A model generated the notes under the pieces. The model did not search any database. It saw nothing but the letters and a program-made list of their open reading frames with translations, and was not told where the DNA came from. A program made the position numbers and the translations under genes. A stretch of DNA of 64,000 nt, taken from positions 124,001 to 188,000 of the forward strand of contig CAUQBH010000001.1 of NCBI GenBank assembly GCA_963516675.1, in the 5' to 3' direction. The stretch comes from JABCPE02 sp963516675. Its GTDB lineage: Bacteria; Bacteroidota; Bacteroidia; Flavobacteriales; Weeksellaceae. Shown piece by piece: positions 62,142-64,000 of this stretch (position 1 is its first letter; each line of letters opens with the position of its first letter).

Positions 62142-62822
62142 TTAAAGTTCAAACTCTTCTCCTAATTCAGGAAGGAAAAGCTCTATTTTTCGCTGTTGAA
62201 AAACTTCCTTCGCCTGTTCGTGATTTATCTTAATCGGCGGAAAAGTATCAAAATGACAACCTATCACTTTTGGTGTTTTTATCAACTCTGAAGAAGCAAA
62301 AGCAGCCTGCTCTGCATCCATCGTATAATGCCCGCCAACTGGCAGAATAGCACAATCTATCTTACCAAAAAGCTGCGGCAAAATTCCCATTTCAGAGATA
62401 ACTCCTGTATCGCCAGCAAAATACACACATTTTCCATCAAATTTTAAAACATATCCCGCAGGATGCCCACCATATGTCCCATCTGGAAAACTAGAAGTAT
62501 GAGATGCCGGAACCATACTGATTTTCAGGCCTTCTATCATTGTAGAGCCTCCTATATTGATATCTATAGAGTGAGGATGCCCGAAATATCCGCATATCTC
62601 TGGCTGAGCGATAATCTGCACCTCTGGATGGTTTTTGATAACCTCAGCCACATCTGCCGTATGGTCTCCATGGGCATGAGTAATCAGCACATAATCAATC
62701 TTCTGCGAGCTGATATCAAATCCAGATTTTTCCTTTTGGAAATTATAAAATGGGTCTGTGAAGATATTTTTGCCTTTATACGAAAACAAAAAACAATTTT
62801 GCCCTAAAAATTTCACTTTCAT
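62142..62822 (-). CDS. UPF0173 family metal-dependent hydrolase
   Basis: 226 residues, metallo-beta-lactamase fold. Metal ligands are in THAHGDHTADVAEV, with PASHTSSFPDGTYGGHPAGYV, FAGDTGVISEM and GCHFDTFPPIKI. The substrate is unknown. It lies 25 bases downstream of menA and may be cotranscribed. Confidence 0.9.
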   Translation of the reverse strand: MKVKFLGQNCFLFSYKGKNIFTDPFYNFQKEKSGFDISSQKIDYVLITHAHGDHTADVAEVIKNHPEVQIIAQPEICGYFGHPHSIDINIGGSTMIEGLKISMVPASHTSSFPDGTYGGHPAGYVLKFDGKCVYFAGDTGVISEMGILPQLFGKIDCAILPVGGHYTMDAEQAAFASSELIKTPKVIGCHFDTFPPIKINHEQAKEVFQQRKIELFLPELGEEFEL

Positions 62823-62847
62823 AATCTTATATTTTTTAATTTTTTTC

Positions 62848-63786
62848 TTAAAAATAATTTAATCCCAAAGCCACCAAAACTGCCATCATAAGGGTAATTA
62901 TCCCCACTTGTTTCAGGAATGGGTCTAGCTCATTAGGTGATTTTACTTTCATAATATTTCGGCGGAGTGCAGCCATCGGAAAAAATAAAATCATCACAAT
63001 AAAAGCGTAATATTTCCCCTGTGCATGGAGATTGTTTTTCATTAAAAAAACGAGAATAAAAATCAGTGGCATCTGCATGAGGACAATCTGATAAATCATC
63101 GCATATCTAAATCCCAGCCACTGCGCAACCGTTTTTTTTCCTGCCTTTTGGTCGCTTTCCATATCCCTCATATTATTGAGATTCAGCACCGATACAGACA
63201 ACATTCCTACCGCAGAAGCAGGAAGCAAAACATCCCAATTCCATGTTTTAGTAAAAAGAAAATAGCTCCCGCCTACTGACACCAATCCAAAAAAAATAAA
63301 AACCATAATATCCCCCAAACCTAAGTATCCATAAGGTTTCTTGCCGATTGTATAGCTTATCGCTGCCCAGATGCTCATCATCCCCAAACCGATAAAAACC
63401 CAAAATTCCGTAACAAAATCAGGAAAAAACGCCAAATAAAGCAAAGCCGCTGTCGCCAGCACAGACAAAACCACAAACGAAATCACTACTTTTTTCATTT
63501 GTTCTGCTAAAATTTTCCCTGATGCCACCGCTCTGCTCTCTGCTTTTTCATCACGGAAATCGTCCGTTCCCTTTGTCCCATCACCATAATCATTAGAAAA
63601 ATTGGACAAAATCTGATAAAACATCGTAACAAGCAAAGCCAAAATAAAAACCCTATAATCCCAAAATCCACCTTCCTGAACCAATCGCCAGCGGGCAATA
63701 AAAGCCCCCATAATAATACCGCTCACGGATAGCGGCAGTGTTCTCAACCGCGCCGCCTGAAGCCAAATAAATATTCCTTTCTTCAT
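62848..63786 (-). CDS. menA: 1,4-dihydroxy-2-naphthoate polyprenyltransferase
   Basis: 312 residues, membrane prenyltransferase of menaquinone synthesis. About eight helices; the first Asp motif is NDYGDGTKGTDDFRDEKAESR and the second NLNNMRDMESDQKAGKKT. It transfers a polyprenyl chain from a diphosphate to DHNA. It is upstream of the UPF0173 gene. Confidence 0.94.
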   Translation of the reverse strand: MKKGIFIWLQAARLRTLPLSVSGIIMGAFIARWRLVQEGGFWDYRVFILALLVTMFYQILSNFSNDYGDGTKGTDDFRDEKAESRAVASGKILAEQMKKVVISFVVLSVLATAALLYLAFFPDFVTEFWVFIGLGMMSIWAAISYTIGKKPYGYLGLGDIMVFIFFGLVSVGGSYFLFTKTWNWDVLLPASAVGMLSVSVLNLNNMRDMESDQKAGKKTVAQWLGFRYAMIYQIVLMQMPLIFILVFLMKNNLHAQGKYYAFIVMILFFPMAALRRNIMKVKSPNELDPFLKQVGIITLMMAVLVALGLNYF

Positions 63787-63855
63787 ACCTTAATCACTGA
63801 AAATAAATTTTTATTTATTTCCTTTTTTCACCTAAAATTTGTGTAAAGATAATCA

Positions 63856-63885
63856 TTTGTGATTAAAAAATAATCGTTAGATTTG
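63856..63885 (+). promoter_or_regulatory. Promoter of the DtxR/MntR-type gene
   Basis: TTTG (63856-63859), an 18-base gap and TAGATTTG (63878-63885) match the flavobacterial consensus; the ATG follows 18 bases later. Confidence 0.65.
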
Positions 63886-63903
63886 CCGAGGTTTATACTG
63901 ATT

Positions 63904-64000
63904 ATGAAATCACTCAATGAAGAAAACTATCTAAAAGCTATTTTTCATCTTATTGACAAAGATGACACTTTCACAGTCAATGAGTTAAGCAAAATGCTCA
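63904..64000 (+). CDS. DtxR/MntR family metal-dependent repressor (N-terminal part)
   Basis: Only 32 codons are visible: MKSLNEENYLKAIFHLIDKDD and TFTVNELSKML. This is the start of the winged helix of DtxR/MntR regulators (SxxxENYLKAIxxL, then ...VxxxELAxxL). Such proteins sense manganese or iron and repress transporter genes. The rest is outside the window, so the metal cannot be told. Confidence 0.8.
   Translation, partial: MKSLNEENYLKAIFHLIDKDDTFTVNELSKML

Noticed and set aside
62463..62807. 114-codon plus-strand frame opposite the UPF0173 gene
   Set aside because: Opposite strand to a conserved metal-hydrolase gene, with no recognisable motif.
1..64000. CRISPR arrays, insertion sequences, phage genes or restriction systems
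   Set aside because: No regular repeat-spacer array, transposase, phage or cas gene was seen. Repeats are limited to the leader modules and the weak island motif.

Overview
The window is a chromosomal segment of a low-GC flavobacterium (Bacteroidota), most likely the Chryseobacterium/Riemerella/Bergeyella clade (Weeksellaceae). The evidence is a SusC/RagA receptor, gldF and gldG of the gliding ABC transporter, a PorD-like (DUF4835) protein next to recN, promoters of the flavobacterial type (TTTG, 18-19 bases, TAnnTTTG), and a DNA polymerase III alpha subunit with a fused proofreading exonuclease. Placement below family level is inference.

Layout. 1-1.5 kb: the start of a SusC-type outer-membrane receptor (minus strand) preceded by two tandem copies of a tiny leader peptide, each followed by an intrinsic terminator, then a DUF2147 protein. 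1.6-10.9 kb: LtaS-like sulfatase, pssA, a DnaQ-type exonuclease, a universal stress protein, sufS, grpE-dnaJ, hflX and a YebC-type regulator. 11-16.3 kb: OmpA-like porin, smpB, asnA, a YbiT-type ABC-F ATPase and a coiled-coil lipoprotein. 16.3-25.9 kb: NhaC antiporter, glycosyltransferases, a SIMPL protein, polA, a frameshifted Cys-rich mini-protein and an MscS channel. 25.9-30.7 kb: surface-polysaccharide genes (acetyltransferases, PLP aminotransferase, glycosyltransferases, one broken gene). 30.7-35.5 kb: compact operon aroC, two thioredoxin-fold proteins, OsmC, FabH-like synthase and acyltransferase. 35.5-39.2 kb: polytopic membrane protein, yicC, gmk and folB.

39.2-42.2 kb is a very AT-rich island with three probable lipoproteins and one soluble protein of unknown function, sharing a short degenerate repeat. 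It faces a four-tRNA operon (Thr, Tyr, Gly, Thr) that follows rpsU, xerC and hpf. In many Bacteroidota tuf follows these tRNAs; here it does not. 44.4-49.7 kb: porD-like gene, recN, truncated haemoglobin, DUF6122, tatD, an unknown protein and a frameshifted gene. 49.8-59.1 kb (minus strand): dnaE, gldF, gldG, nitroreductase and a CoA-transferase. 59.3-64 kb: purD, guaA, a metal-dependent hydrolase, menA and the start of a DtxR/MntR regulator.

Most of the window is core metabolism and information processing. The most unusual signal is the tandem leader-peptide/terminator array upstream of the SusC gene. Other points worth attention are the asymmetric loss of one ATPase site in the ABC-F protein, the degenerate PHP domain next to the fused exonuclease in DnaE, two frameshifted small genes and the island at the tRNA operon.
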